The notes under the pieces were generated by a model, which ran no database searches, was not told the DNA's origin, and saw nothing but the letters and a program-made list of their open reading frames with translations. From Trichoplax adhaerens (taxonomy: Eukaryota > Placozoa > Uniplacotomia > Trichoplacea > Trichoplacidae), in NCBI RefSeq assembly GCF_000150275.1, contig NW_002060956.1, positions 1,201,207-1,265,206 of the forward strand: a stretch of 64,000 bases of DNA, in the 5' to 3' direction. This document shows, piece by piece, positions 14,554 through 34,600 of the stretch (positions within the stretch are counted from its first letter, which is position 1; every line of letters starts with the position of its first letter). The position numbers and the translations under genes are program-made.

Positions 14554-15620
14554 CAATTCTATATTAGATTGTGAATATTGACTCGGTATTGTCCTACAAA
14601 TCCCTCTTTTCAGGTTTTTACAACTCAATGCTATTGCAATAAACATAGAAGGAAATTTTTATTCTGTTTAATTTGCATCATTTAGTTATGAAAATAGCTA
14701 TAACTCTGATATTCTTAAGGTGATCTAATTTAATATAGCTAAAGTTATGAATTTATAATAGATAGAGCAACACTTGATATTATAAAGCCTGTTGAATTTA
14801 ATTTAGCACATTTATATCGGCCGATAATTTAGATTGGATTCAGTTCTGATTGCAAATATTTTTCCGTTATTTCAATTGGAAAAGATTGAATGTAGTGACT
14901 TACTCAATGCTGATAAGTACTCTTCATTTTGTCTAATTTGCTTTAATTCGGCTATAGTCCAAGATACCAAGAGCTATTTTGGTTGAATGGTTAATTTGAT
15001 ATAGTTAAGGCGTGATGTTGTAGACTTGACTTAATATTTCTTGTTCTATCTAACAAAATATCATTCATGTACAATGATATTCATAGACAAATCTTTCCTT
15101 ATCTGTTTAATTTGATGTAGTGAGTAAATATCAAGATTGCCTTTGAAGAGGAGTGATTTCATTTTATTCCGGGTAATGATTCAAGCACACATAATTTTTT
15201 ATCCTCATCTATTTTTAAAACATTGCTATTATACTGCGATATTACTTTTAAATCTTGACATAAATGGTAGTATTTTTGACGCTAGAGTGATTTTTGGTCC
15301 TTGATTGTCTATTCTTAAAAATTGAATAGTTTCACGGCAATATCAGCTCTGATTTTTCCTTCAATTCTGGTTATAAATTACATCGACAACTTTATTTACC
15401 AGTTACATATTGATAGTCTATTTGACTCAAGATTCAGATACTCATGATCATTTGAGTCATTTTTTTAATTCTATTTCATAGTAATATCGAGGATTAAATA
15501 TCTGCTCTTTTCGATTACAGATCGATCTTAACGGACTAATTATCTTTATAAAATTGGAAAAAAAGAGCTTACATATCAACAACCGGCGTTGAATAAAGCT
15601 TTTAGGACTAAATCTAAAAA

Positions 15621-18600
15621 ATGGTAAGTTCTCAAGAAAATGAAATATCTATAAAGTAACTCTCGTTGGAACAGTAGTGATAGTGTGAAATTATCTATTA
15701 TTATTCAATTTTCCTTTCCAATTCAGTCTTTAAAAAGTTCTCGATTGTTATTGCATCATCCTTTAGTTATATATGTCACGTAGCGAACGTATACACTATA
15801 ACTAATTTAGAGCATCAGATGTCGTGCAGTCAAAATATAAATAATTTAGATCAATTTCTCATCATACCGATATATTTCGTGATATAATTTTTTGCAACCA
15901 ATTAGGACAGATTTTATTTATTTTTAGATTAATCTTGACTCTTAATGCTTTTACATTTTTGTTATATCGTTATAAATATGAACAGTATGGATTAATTAAT
16001 CACATCATTCAAGCACTACTGAAGACTAAATTCGGCAATGAATTCTGGGAAAAAATTAGGTGAATAATTTGCCCCCAGCAACTGGATAATCAATTATGAA
16101 TAAAATAGTGAAAATTTGGCCATTGTAGACCATATAAAAGTCGATAATTATATCTTTTAGGTTGATTTTACCTGATTGTACCATTATTTGTTAATATAGG
16201 TATTCTCATATGTGACCGATAATGTACAAGACTATCGATAGGCTAGCTTTAACCGATATTAATAGCTAAATATCGTGGAGCATATGAAAAATAATGATAT
16301 CAATTTAGATCAATTTGATCTTTATATATCATCATTCACCTGTATATTCTTGTACAAAATTAATAATCTGCAAGACAACATAAGATTTTTTTTAATAAAC
16401 AGTGATATATTCAATGCATCTCTTTAGAGAATATATAAATAATTATAGATTGATAATCTACCAGACTGCAAGATAGTTTTGACTAATAATACATTCATAT
16501 GGTAAAATTAAAATAATAAGTATAGTACATCTGTTAAAAAAATTTATATATTTAGTGATTTTTTTCCCCATGCTGATTTGTAGAAATAAGATGGGTCATT
16601 TACCTGATGAATTTGAAATTCAAAAATTATATGATGATAAGGTTACTTACGACATGGTTAAAAAAACTGCTCGAGATACAGGTAATCAGTTTTTGAAAGG
16701 GAGTATCCATCCTAACTTGGCTCTACTGTACTGTATAGTTATTGCGAATTATCTTTAATTCCATATATATTCTGTTCTGTTTATCAATAACCCTTAGCTA
16801 TTTCACATTTATAACCGTCCCTATCATTTATAGATCACCCATGATGCTGATAATTACACATTTTGTTTATTTATACATATGCTTCTCTTGTATTCTTCTT
16901 GCTGCTATATACAGTATTAAGTATATCGAATTATATTGCTCGCATATTTTATTTATCATCATCCTTTATTTCTTTATATTTTGTAAATATGGCTTCTATT
17001 TATGAATTATTGCTGATTACAGTATTGGAAAATTGCATAACTTACTTCTAAATACCTATTCCTTTCTTCATATTTCTCAGGATTACACATATCAATTTAG
17101 TGCTACTAAATCATAAATTACACGATCTACTTCATTTACATATCATTCTTTTTTCTATTCTTCGATAATTATAATTGATACTGCAGTTGATTTAGTACTA
17201 GTAATCTCCAGTTATATGAGCTACTTATTCCATTTATCATCTTTCTCTTTGCCTTTGCATATATTTTTTTGCCGTTTGTTTAGGATTGATAATATTAAAT
17301 CATGTAACATGTTCCATTAATACTTAGCACCACAACGTTTTATTTCAGATTAGCAATGTTAAATGAACTGATTTCATTACTGATCGTTAAGTCTATCAAT
17401 ATAATTTATCATTCATATAGGATTAACGGTAGATGAAATTTTTGAATTGATCGGCCCCTGTTGGTTGGATTGGATCGAAACTAGCCCTTACGCTACCTTA
17501 ATTCACGTTATTGGCCCTAATTTATATTGTTTATTAAATAATTTAAACACATTATATAATCACTTAGGAACGTCATTTACTCATATGATGCCACCTGAAT
17601 TTAAATGTCAAGAAACACAAGATCCACAAGTTTATCGGCTTCATTATTATTCTAATCGTAAGCATTTAAAGGGTATGGCTATCGGCATTATTAGAGATAT
17701 TGCACGTAGTTTATACAATTTAAAGATTGACATTACCGTCTTATACGATGGCATTGCTGAAAATCGTTTAGCTTATAAAAATCATATTATATTAGAAATC
17801 CATGAACTTGGCCCATACAATACTAGTCGGCCAATGAAAGCAACTATTAGTTCAGCTGAATTAAAATTATTAGCATCGACCGATAGTTTAGCTTGGCATC
17901 TTGGTGAAGATGAGAGTAATGGTTGTTATATTTCTGATCAAATTTTTAATAGTATCTTTCCCTTTCATATCGTATTCGATAATGAATTGAAAATTAGAAG
18001 GATTGGTAATAGTTTAGCCAAGAAATTGCCTCAAATCCAATGTAATAGCAATTATCGTCCACGTCTCAATGAGTTATTTCAATGTTTAAAACCACCCTTA
18101 ATGTTGACATTAACCAATATATTAGACAATATCAATAGCGATTTTATTATGGAAGCAATTGATCAAGAAAGTCTTGGGCATTACCAAACATTTCAATTAA
18201 AGGGGCAAATGATTCGATTGATCGATAATAATTCATATATTTTATTTATGTCATCACTTGTAGTTAAGAAATTAGTTGATTTAAAACGGCAAGGGTTTTA
18301 TATTAGTGATTTTCCACTGCATGATAAAAGTCGTGATTTACTATTGCTTCAGCAATATCATCAAGTAGAGCAAGATTTAAACGTACAAGTAGAACGATTA
18401 ACAGCACAATTACACCAAACGACAAGATTACTTCAAGCTGAAAAATCAAAAGTGAACCAACTGATGTCATCCATGATGCCTGCAGCGATGCAAAAATTAT
18501 ATCAAGATGGACAAATAGTACGAGCACAAAATTGTCCTCAAGTTAGTTTATTAGTGGCTAGTTTGATTGGTGTAACAACGTTATGCCAGGAGAAAGATCC

Positions 18601-21600
18601 GGTTGAAATCATCGATTTTTTAAATATATTATTGGCTCAATTTGACAGCTTGCTAGATACTTCATCTATTTATAAAGTAAGTGTCATGATTATTTACTTC
18701 TTTATATTTAGTTATCAATTTAGAGTAAAAATTTTTCATTAACTATATCGATGTTTTCGTCCAGTAACATCGTAAAGAATGAAATTAAATTTAGTAGCTA
18801 TCCATGTATTTCATGTATTCGAATCTTGTAAACTTCCTTTTCACTATTGGCTATAAAAAAGTACGAATTATTGCGTTGAAAGAGAATCATTTAAGCCGTA
18901 GAATATTATTAGTCTTAATTTAACTATCAGTTGATAGTAAATAGTAGCTTAATAGCGTGCAGGAATATCAACGTAGGCATAATACAAATAAGTTTGAGTT
19001 TACTGCTAGTACTCTGTATTGCAAGTGTTTTACTATGTCACAAGTTCTTCCACTCCATCCTTAAATGTGCAGAGATGTCGATAGTAAATTTTTCTGCACA
19101 ATTAGAACCCGATAAAGCAATAATGCTAATTTAGTTAAAAGTGAGGAATCTCTGCAAATTAGAGTAGCTCCTGGATCTGATTGCGTACTATATCCTTTCT
19201 AACTGCTATACTTTATGCAATTAAGCATTCAGTTTCAGAAGTTATTATTATAAAAGAAATTGCTGTTCACTAATATACGAGGCTTTTAGATAACTTTACA
19301 AGAGCGACAGGATAATAAACAATTTAGCTCCGAAAATAATCATTAACAGATAGATCGCTAGTATCTACTTAATTTTTCTAATGAATAATGCATTAGATAC
19401 TCTTTAGTAGATCTAATCGGAGGAATAATTGCTATACACATTATCGAATACATCAATGTCAATTTAATAAGACGATTACTTTTTAGTAGTTACTATTCTG
19501 TCATTAGATCAAAGCAATTTAGAAATTTACATGGCTTAGTGAATATTTACAATATTATTAAAATATTTGTACCCATTTATTAAATTTATAGTGTATAATT
19601 TGTTCTATTTATTATGCCTATAATTAGATTGATGCAATCACATGAATTACTAGATGAATATTTAAAACATTTCTACAGACAGCAATGTCAATTTACTAAA
19701 ATCACACGAGATTATTCATATCAATTTTATTATTTAATCAGGTTGAAACAATTGGTGACATTTATATGGTCATTAGTGGATTATCGCAGTCACGAGACGA
19801 TCATGCTGAGATTGTTGCTCAGTTAGGATTGAATATGCTAGATCAAGTAGATTCCATATTGTCACTTGATGATAATCGTTCTATTCAGGTAAGCCTTACT
19901 AAAGTGAAAGCCTAGTGAAAGTTGTATCAAATAGTAGACTACAAGATTATATTGTTGAGTAACATTAAGGCTAAAGAATGTATATAGATCATGATTTTTG
20001 ATATATGACGCAGTTGTACTAGCATTTTTGCACATTACCTATAAGATATTGACGCGTCCCTAGATATAAAGTATAAACTGATCATGTTCTACTACTAATT
20101 TAAAGAACAATTGATAGCTCAAATTTTATAACTATAGTTCCATTTTATATTGCCTATGATTAAAGCTTCGAATAGGTATCCATTCTGGCTCGGTAATTAC
20201 GGGAGTCATCAAAAATGCGGTACCTCGATATAGTGTCTTTGGTAATGCAGTTAAATTTGCTGGTCGCATCGAAAGTTATGGAGTACCTGGAACCATCCAC
20301 ATTAGCTCGGCAACACAACAGTAAGATGTTGATTCATGACGATTAGAGAATAAGTCAGAATGGATTTCAATTGCAAATACTGTAGTTAATTTAAAAGCTT
20401 AGTTAGAAATGGATTATATAGAGTGAATTAAGTAACAGAAACTGATATAACACAAAACAAACCATATTCTCTAAGATGTAGGAAATCAAAACAAGAGCAA
20501 TTCTAATATTATAAATCTAAACAATTAGTAAAAGCTGAGTTAAATGATACGTCTTTTAATCTATAAAATGTATCATACGCGTGTAAATAAGAGCTCATAT
20601 ATCGACTTGCATAGCTTTAAACAAAGTTAGAATATGAAGAGAAGATGTAACCAATGGCAGATAGAATAAATAAAAGTAGATTCCCAGATAAAATTAGCAC
20701 ATGCAGTTAATAACCATAATCGATAGCCGATAGCCATGGCCAAAAATAAATCAGTCTACCGATTACGACTTAAATTTTATTGAACGCCTTATAACAAAAC
20801 TTGTTCTTCTAATGGTAATTAGAGTGTAGATCACACATGTAATTTTATGATAGCAGATTTTATCACCGATTCTCTATCGTTTGAAAAACTACGTAGTAGT
20901 ACAACAAGCTCTGGCAAACAAGGAAAACTTCCTACAACAGCAGATCTTAGAAAGAAAGAGCTAAGAACAACAATAACAGAAAAGCTTAACTGTTTAAATA
21001 CGTTATCTAACTTGTTTAAAAATAAAAATTGCGAAAATCATCACTTAACACTTATAAAACTTAATATGAGAATAAAATTTTATGATTAGTATCATATTCT
21101 ATGAAGCTGAAATCAACATACTTGAATTATCATAAACATTACATTTATATATACCTATTATTGTCAATAGTCCTAGATTTTGCTATTATTTTTAAGTTAT
21201 GTCTAATTCACATCTATATAACAAGTTGACAACAATAGCTTATCCAACAGCTCCACTGCACGCCTCTACATATTTTTTAATTTATCAATTATAAAGCTAT
21301 ATCTTTGAACAATATTTAATTACTATCGAGATTGTAAAAATGAGATTTAAAGAATTATAGTTGTAAATGATCATGCAGTATATTATCTTTACACAATAAA
21401 TTTTATTTATAGAAGCGTTATTAATTACAAGATATTTTTGACCACTAACACTAATATTTAATATCGAAACTCTGGATATATCATCATTTATTTAATCCAT
21501 ACATAATACAAAGTGTTTTATTTTTGCAGGTTACTCAAAGGTAACGAACAGTTTCAATTACAAGAACGAGGTGAAATGATAGTCATCGGTAAAGAAGTCA

Positions 21601-22115
21601 CGAAAACCTATTTTGTCTTACGAAGAAATCAAGTTAGTATCACAGAAGACATTATTGCTGATTCCAACGACGGTCAAAGTGATAGAGACAGACCGGTAGA
21701 ATGGACAATTACCTATAAAAGTTTACAAATTACAGATTCCAATTCCTCATCATTGAAAGCAGGCCACAAAAAGTATAGCAAAATACTAAATCCTCGCAAT
21801 CGTTCAAATGGAATCGAAATCAATAATATCAGTACTAATTATCAAAATCGCGATAGCGGAGATAATGTTTCTAGTAATCAACAAAATTTATTAAATAATA
21901 ATAATGTTGGCTCTCCATCAAGCACTACACCAATCGTTAATATCATTTCAGATGTCCCTGTTAATCAGCTTATGAATTCTACATTAGAAGAATTTAGTAG
22001 TGATGCGGGAACGTGCACGACAACAATCGCATTTGAAGATAATTTAGATTCCAAAAATCGAAAAGTTGTTGACACTGTTGCTGGCTCTAAAACTGCTATT
22101 TGCAACATCGCCTAA
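15621..22115 (+). CDS. Soluble guanylate cyclase, divergent beta-like subunit
   Basis: Cytosolic cyclase subunit with H-NOX, HNOBA, coiled-coil and class III cyclase domains. Exons: 15621-15623, 15986-16059, 16584-16681, 17421-18676, 19742-19888, 20166-20320, 21530-22115, giving 772 aa (human beta1 is 619). The first coding exon is only the ATG, directly followed by GTAAGT. H-NOX (about 1-185) begins MYGLINH and keeps the YxSxR heme motif (Y134, S136, R138). The proximal heme histidine of human beta1 (His105) aligns with Tyr104 in [13 protein letters not shown] (about 200-350) includes [11 protein letters not shown] and LKGQMI, followed by a coiled coil. In the cyclase domain the first metal Asp is absent (VASLIGVT), as in beta1. 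The second Asp (VETIGDIY) and the guanine-contacting Glu remain, but RYCLFG is RYSVFG. A tail of about 160 aa rich in Asn and Ser follows. It probably needs an alpha-like partner to be active. Confidence 0.88.
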
Positions 22116-23801
22116 TACGCCAATTTTATTAGTGATTTATAACCGAAATCGATGGCCAAAATATTCCGCGTTTCAAGGTTTAATTCAATGGCTAGCTCGT
22201 TTAACTTATAAATTTAATTTATGAATTTATAGCTATTTATTCCGTAGCTTTGCTGTAGTTACTTGCAGATAATAATCATTGCAAGCTGATTTATTTTACA
22301 GCGGTATATTAATTAATAATCAATATTCTTGTGATATTAACAATCATTTAATAGCAATATAAACTGTATCTTAGTTGCTCATGTTGATGTATTGCGGTAA
22401 TAATCATCCTAGCATCACTTACATAGTCTGGGTCAAATCTGCTAGGTGAATTAATGCTGCTCAATAATTGACTTTAAAATGAATTACCTGCTATTCATAC
22501 GTAAATATTCCTTGTATAGCAGATAAAATTGTATTAGTTTGATAATAATCACTCTTAATATTCTTGAAAATTATTTCCAATGTTAAATAATGATAATTTG
22601 GATGACGTACAAGTATTAACTATAATTTCTAATTACCATAGCTGAACCTCTTCCATCTATATAGCAGGTTAAATTATCAAATTAAAATTCTATTAGCTAT
22701 CGTATTCATCATTAATAGCTCTAAAAGGCTGTCTATTGGGCAATTTTTATACTAAGTTTGTAAAGGGATCGCAAATAAAATGTTGCTACGTAAAATAGCA
22801 TATACACAAGTAACATAATAAGAATACTTACGTCGTATGTGTAAGCTTACAACAAGATATATTGTGTAGAAAAAGAAACTAAAACTTGAACTTACGAATT
22901 TGGGTAGAATTTCCAAATATTGTAAACGTAAAATATAAGAAATAAATGACATGTATATATATATTTATTTCTGATATAGCAGAATGAAGAATATTCAATT
23001 AGCATTTATGAATTAATAGAAATTATCTATTGGATTCCATAAAATATTTAGAACTTGTATTTACCTCTCTGAAGCATCTACGATCACATATGATTAACTA
23101 GTAGTGAGTGATATTATTTCGAAGATCTTCACCTAGAAATCATTTAGATATCTGCATATGGGTACAAAGTAAAACCTTATCATGCCGCCATCAAAGTTAC
23201 TGTAGATGTATCAATAATGAAATTAATAAATCCGAACCATTATAGCCCTTAAAATATTAAATTTCTACGTGCAATAATTAATAATGTAATTTGACCCGAC
23301 TTAGAAACCATAAAAACGAAATAAGACTTGTATTAATTCCAGTATTTTAGCACTGCAATCAAGACACTTCATCTAAATATATTAACAGTAAAAATCCTCA
23401 CCAAGAAAATTAATAGCAAACAATACCATAATTGGGGTGTGCTTTTACTCGCTTGAGTAACTAACATACTGTTACAATAATGTAGCTATTCCATATCAAA
23501 TCTCAATACGTTGATCATCTTAGTTTAGATGATCTGGTTAATCATAAAAATTGAGTTATTTGCGAATATACAAATCACATAACTGAAAAAATTTAAACGA
23601 GAATATCAATGTACGATGACTCGCACATATATGAAATAAAGATTTATTCACTAATCATATACTTATTACATCAGCCTAGTAGAGCAATACTCATTCGACG
23701 TCGGTCTTAACGAAATATTTTGCGCTGCAGTGAAATTTTTATAATCACTCCATGATTTTAAAGATAAAGCCTTGCAAAAATATCATTGCAAGGTGGCATT
23801 T
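22116..23801. other. Intergenic region between two converging genes
   Basis: The cyclase gene (+) and the FES/FER gene (-) converge here, so this stretch should hold both 3' UTRs. A minus-strand AATAAA (TTTATT at about 23643-23648) lies some 155 bases beyond the FES/FER stop codon and is a reasonable poly(A) signal. I see no reading frame worth annotating. Confidence 0.5.
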
Positions 23802-30296
<6,495 letters not shown>

Positions 30297-31656
30297 TTTT
30301 TGCTCTTTTTAATTAATTTAAAAAGTGGATGTACGTACTACTTCTTGAAAATTTTCTAGCGATACAACTAGAGTAAAAAATTGTATTTTCAACAGAAAAT
30401 TTTACGCCTTTACCAATAAATAGAAAGCGATTACAATATTCTAGGCTAGAAGCTCGTGACCGCCTATCGTAACCACTATCCTCCAACCGCGATGGACAGT
30501 GAACTGGAAACCCGGAAACACTATACAGTAGATTTAAAATTCCAATCAGTACCCGTATACGCGAATCAGAATGGAAAGTAAATGATGGTACCCTAACAAC
30601 TACAGCGTGTCAGAAGACTGTAATTAATTCTTTATGCAGTATTATTGGGTGTCAAAGTGCGATTGTACAGTAAGTTACTATAGTCAGTAAACTTACCCGT
30701 TAATTAATAACTAATTAATTAACCTGTTTATCAACTGCTCCAACTCTAGTGGAAAGGATTTTTCACCCGCTCTAGACGCCTACAGTATTGCACTGTACAG
30801 TCAGTACAGTACAGTACAGTACACTTCACGGCTACTGTAATGTACTGTACTGTACACTGTACCGTTAACTATTTATTCATCTCTGTGTACTGTACTTTAG
30901 AGTGCCTAGTTTTCTTCTGTCGCACTCATCAGGTGTAGAGTCTGTAGTCTGACGACGGTAAGCACTTTTTCCTTTCATTCACTACTACATTTCAGCACTG
31001 TACTGTACGTTACTGTATTGCAGCTGTGCTATGCCATGGACTACTAAAAAAACGGAATTTTGGTAGTCTACTATGGCTGTGCTATATGTACTGTATTGCT
31101 TAGAGTCGTCGCTTTAGTGAAAGTTATAAGGATCTTTCTATGTCAACTACTGTCCTTTCAAAGCAAACTGTTGCATTCATACTGCTGGCGTCATCTATAA
31201 AGAATAGGATGCACCGCACTGTAGCCAATAAACCCCTCCAAAAAGTTTTAAGTAAATTTCGAAGTCACAACTTTCTTTATTAATAAGTTTTTAAGCGCTA
31301 TATTTACTTATTTGCGTTAATGAAATACATGAAATGGGGTTTTTGCAATTGTCTAGTAAAGCACTCATAAATAATAACTACAAATAATTACATTAATCTG
31401 TAATTATGAGATTTACAGTGCTATTTCTTGTTATATAATGTTCAACTAAATGAATAAAATACATAGATGTGTCTTCAATCTTTAAAAGCTAATTCAAAAT
31501 CGTCAAAGCTGAAGCCTCGGTAGTTCCAGGGCAAACAGTTAAATATATATAAGTAATATATAAACTCGTACAGAAACCGTACAATATTGTCAAATAAGTG
31601 CGATTCACGTTAGGTTATATATGCATTGTAATCTCTTTAGGATTCGATAGTTTCCT
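30297..31656. other. Intergenic region between PSAT1 and FES/FER
   Basis: Both flanking genes are on the minus strand, so this holds the FES/FER promoter and 5' UTR and the PSAT1 3' UTR. No exon was recognised. GTAC-type pentanucleotide repeats cluster at about 30781-30864 and near 30995-31025, listed separately. Confidence 0.5.
30781..30864. repeat. GTAC pentanucleotide repeat block
   Basis: A run of (AGTAC)n, as in TACAGTACAGTACAGTAC, is followed after a short spacer by the complementary form (GTACT)n, as in GTACTGTACTGTAC. The two halves can pair into a long imperfect hairpin. It lies roughly 500 bases upstream of the FES/FER start codon. Confidence 0.8.
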
Positions 31657-34600
31657 TTATTTACGATATTTTTGTTGAAATTGCTTCATAAAGTCGACCA
31701 GTTGTTCCGTTTCTTCCACAGATACCGCATTGTACAGCGATGCTCTGATACCACCAACAGAACTGAAAGAAGATAAATCAATACTTGTTAGTATACATAT
31801 CCGTAACGCTCTGCACTGATCATCGAAAGTAATTCGGATCAAAGTTATTCTTAAGAATTACCGGTGTCCTTTGAGATGCATAAATTTACGCTCGCCGGCT
31901 TCTTTTAGGAACTTCTTTTCTAATTCGTCATCGCCATTCTCAGATCCAATCCTAAATGGAACATTCATCCTAGAGCGATCTTTCTTACAAACAGGTGCTC
32001 TATAAAAATAGTCCATATATGACATTCTTTAATTCACATGTGAGTCCTTCATGAAATCATTTATATATAAGAGTACTTACACGTAAAACCCATCCGAATT
32101 GTCAATGACATTGTAAACCTTGCTAGCCTTCAATGCACTTCTTTCACTCATGGCTTTGGCTCCACCCTTCGATACAATCCATTGGAATACCATGCCCATA
32201 ATGTAGATACTGTAAGTTGGAGGAGTGTTATAAAGTGAATTCATTCCAGCCGTAACTTTATAATCCATAACAATAGGGCAATAGGAACGTGCATTTCCAA
32301 TCAAATCCTCACGAACTACAAATGTTTTCAATGAGTAAGATAACACTTTAGGCAATGCTGTTGATCTACAGTACTCCAATTACAAACAATGTAGGGATTA
32401 CGTTCATGTGCAATAGTTGATTATAAACTTACCGATAACAATGGTGACGCCAGCACATCCAACATTTTTTTGCGCTCCAGCATAAATCAGTCCGAACTAG
32501 AAGATTAAACTCAATTAGCTAGGAGAAAAATAACTAAGTACTGATAATAAAAACTACATTACCTTGGAAACATCAATTTCTTTTGAGAGAATATTCGACG
32601 ACATGTCACATACAAGTGGTACACCCTTGGTGTCAGGAATATCATGGTATTCGACACCTGCACATACATAATTAAATTAGAACTGAATAGTAAACATAAA
32701 AACTCCATAATGTATCTTCTATACTTTCGTTTATTCGCAGAATGAATGACGAAATCTAAATATCACAGTTTCACATCGATCGGCTTTGTTTCAATCATGC
32801 AAATCGTTGTCACAACAGTCACTTAAAAACTATCCGATGATGCACACTGGAAACGAAGAAATCGTCAAACACGCTCTAAATAGTTCTACCTAATACATTA
32901 CACGGCACATCAACGTAACAATATACAATTACGGTAAACTAATATGAAGAAAATTGCTAAATATACGTACATATATCACAATATTAAAATCGTTTATCAG
33001 CCGCTCTCTTAGTATAGTACAATAATAAATGTAACTTTAGGTAACTCGAGATGTTACTGGTAAATTTGAATTATAGTATAGTAGAATGCAGGCAAGAGTT
33101 GCAGGAAAAAATTGTACTTGCTGAATTGAACGGCTGATAAAAGCTCTCTAACTTAACTACTGTATTGCAGTTATAGAAAGAGCATCTTTACCGCATAAAG
33201 TAGCTTTAGTTAATAAACATGTGCTACTGTATTTGTGAATCAGGTACATAAAGCGATATTTCGGAAAGGAGATTAAATTATGCGTTAAAGATGCCTTTCA
33301 TAAAGTATAGTACGCTTCAGCTCGCAAGCTTGTGCGTAGAACTTTATAGTACCGTACAGTAACGTATTATAACATACATGATAACTTTACTATAGCATAC
33401 TCTAGTAACCTTTAGACGCATTTACTATTACGTTTCTGGCTGAGCTGAACGCTCCCAAAAAGACTGGGTACATTACAAGCACCCGATTTCATCAAGCTAA
33501 AGGCGCAACAGAGGTCAATAAACGGCAACAATATGTAAGACATGACAATTAACAATAAAAAGAAACAGCTATGTATTATGTATCGCTGCCACTGTGAACT
33601 TGAGTTATTCCTCTCATAAATCATCCATTCTAAGTGCTGTTTAACCTTTTACGTAATCTAGCGTAATCTATGACTAAGGCAAACAGGTATAAGAGCATTC
33701 AAGGCATCACAGCAACAGCGAAAAGATTTTCATGCCAAGCGACAGACACCAAAAATAGAAAATGGGTAAGGGATCTGGTCCGGCACTTCAATGCAACCGG
33801 AAATTATCTAATCACTACCAAGCAGTTAAGTTTTAATGCGTGCGAAGACTATGGACAAGCGTATCAGAAATAAAGTGTCGGGAATACTGTACTTCTTAAA
33901 AACAAATTCATGAATGAAAGAATGCAAGCAAGCATAAGATGGTCTAGAGATAAGTGATTAAACGAGCATGCTAAATTACTGATGAATCATAGCGACGATG
34001 CGAATATACGTAAAATCGAGGGGTATCAACGAGGTTGCACGTCACGTTCGTTACAAATGCAGCGTCGGCGACGAGTTTATACGGCATAAAGAAAGCATAC
34101 ACCTAATTATATCGAATTGACGAGGGAAATATTTTACCGACAACGATTTTCTCTAATGATCATATCATAAATATGTAAATGCGGCGTAGATTTGTATATG
34201 GGTGAATGTTTGAACTTCTCTTTTCTAAAGTTACAGCGATACGGCCATGATAAATTTTACTGTAAACCATCGTACGACATAAAATTATGATAAAATAATG
34301 TAAACAGCGCTTTAACGGAACGGACAATGAATATCTACACAGACAGTGTAAAAACACCAACTATTTCATTGATGCAATGACAATCAGGATGAATTGGTAT
34401 TTAAGTTCGGAAATTTTGACTGAGATTGAGACAAAACCCAAAACATTAAAGGGAAGACTAATCAGTTTTTGGCCATTTAAGGATAGGAACTAAGTAATAG
34501 ATCGTAATTTTGGACCAATATTCAATTCGAATGGCAATAACTCGACAGAGATAAAGTATTACGATCAGAGAACATAGTGTATAGTATAATACTTTAGGCA

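Larger units (their letters stand above)
3306..15620. other. 12.3-kb gene-poor AT-rich region
   Basis: I found no reading frame or exon chain that resembles a protein in either direction. The sequence is very AT-rich with stops in all frames. Two sets of diverged tandem arrays, about 9.4-10.8 kb and 13.4-14.55 kb, are listed separately. From about 14.6 to 15.5 kb, short motifs such as CTGTTTAATTTG recur irregularly and may be a further decayed array. Distal regulatory elements could be present but cannot be recognised from sequence alone. Confidence 0.5.

Noticed and set aside
33670-33873. 67-codon open frame in the long PSAT1 intron
   Set aside because: No similarity, no splice context, and opposite in strand to PSAT1.
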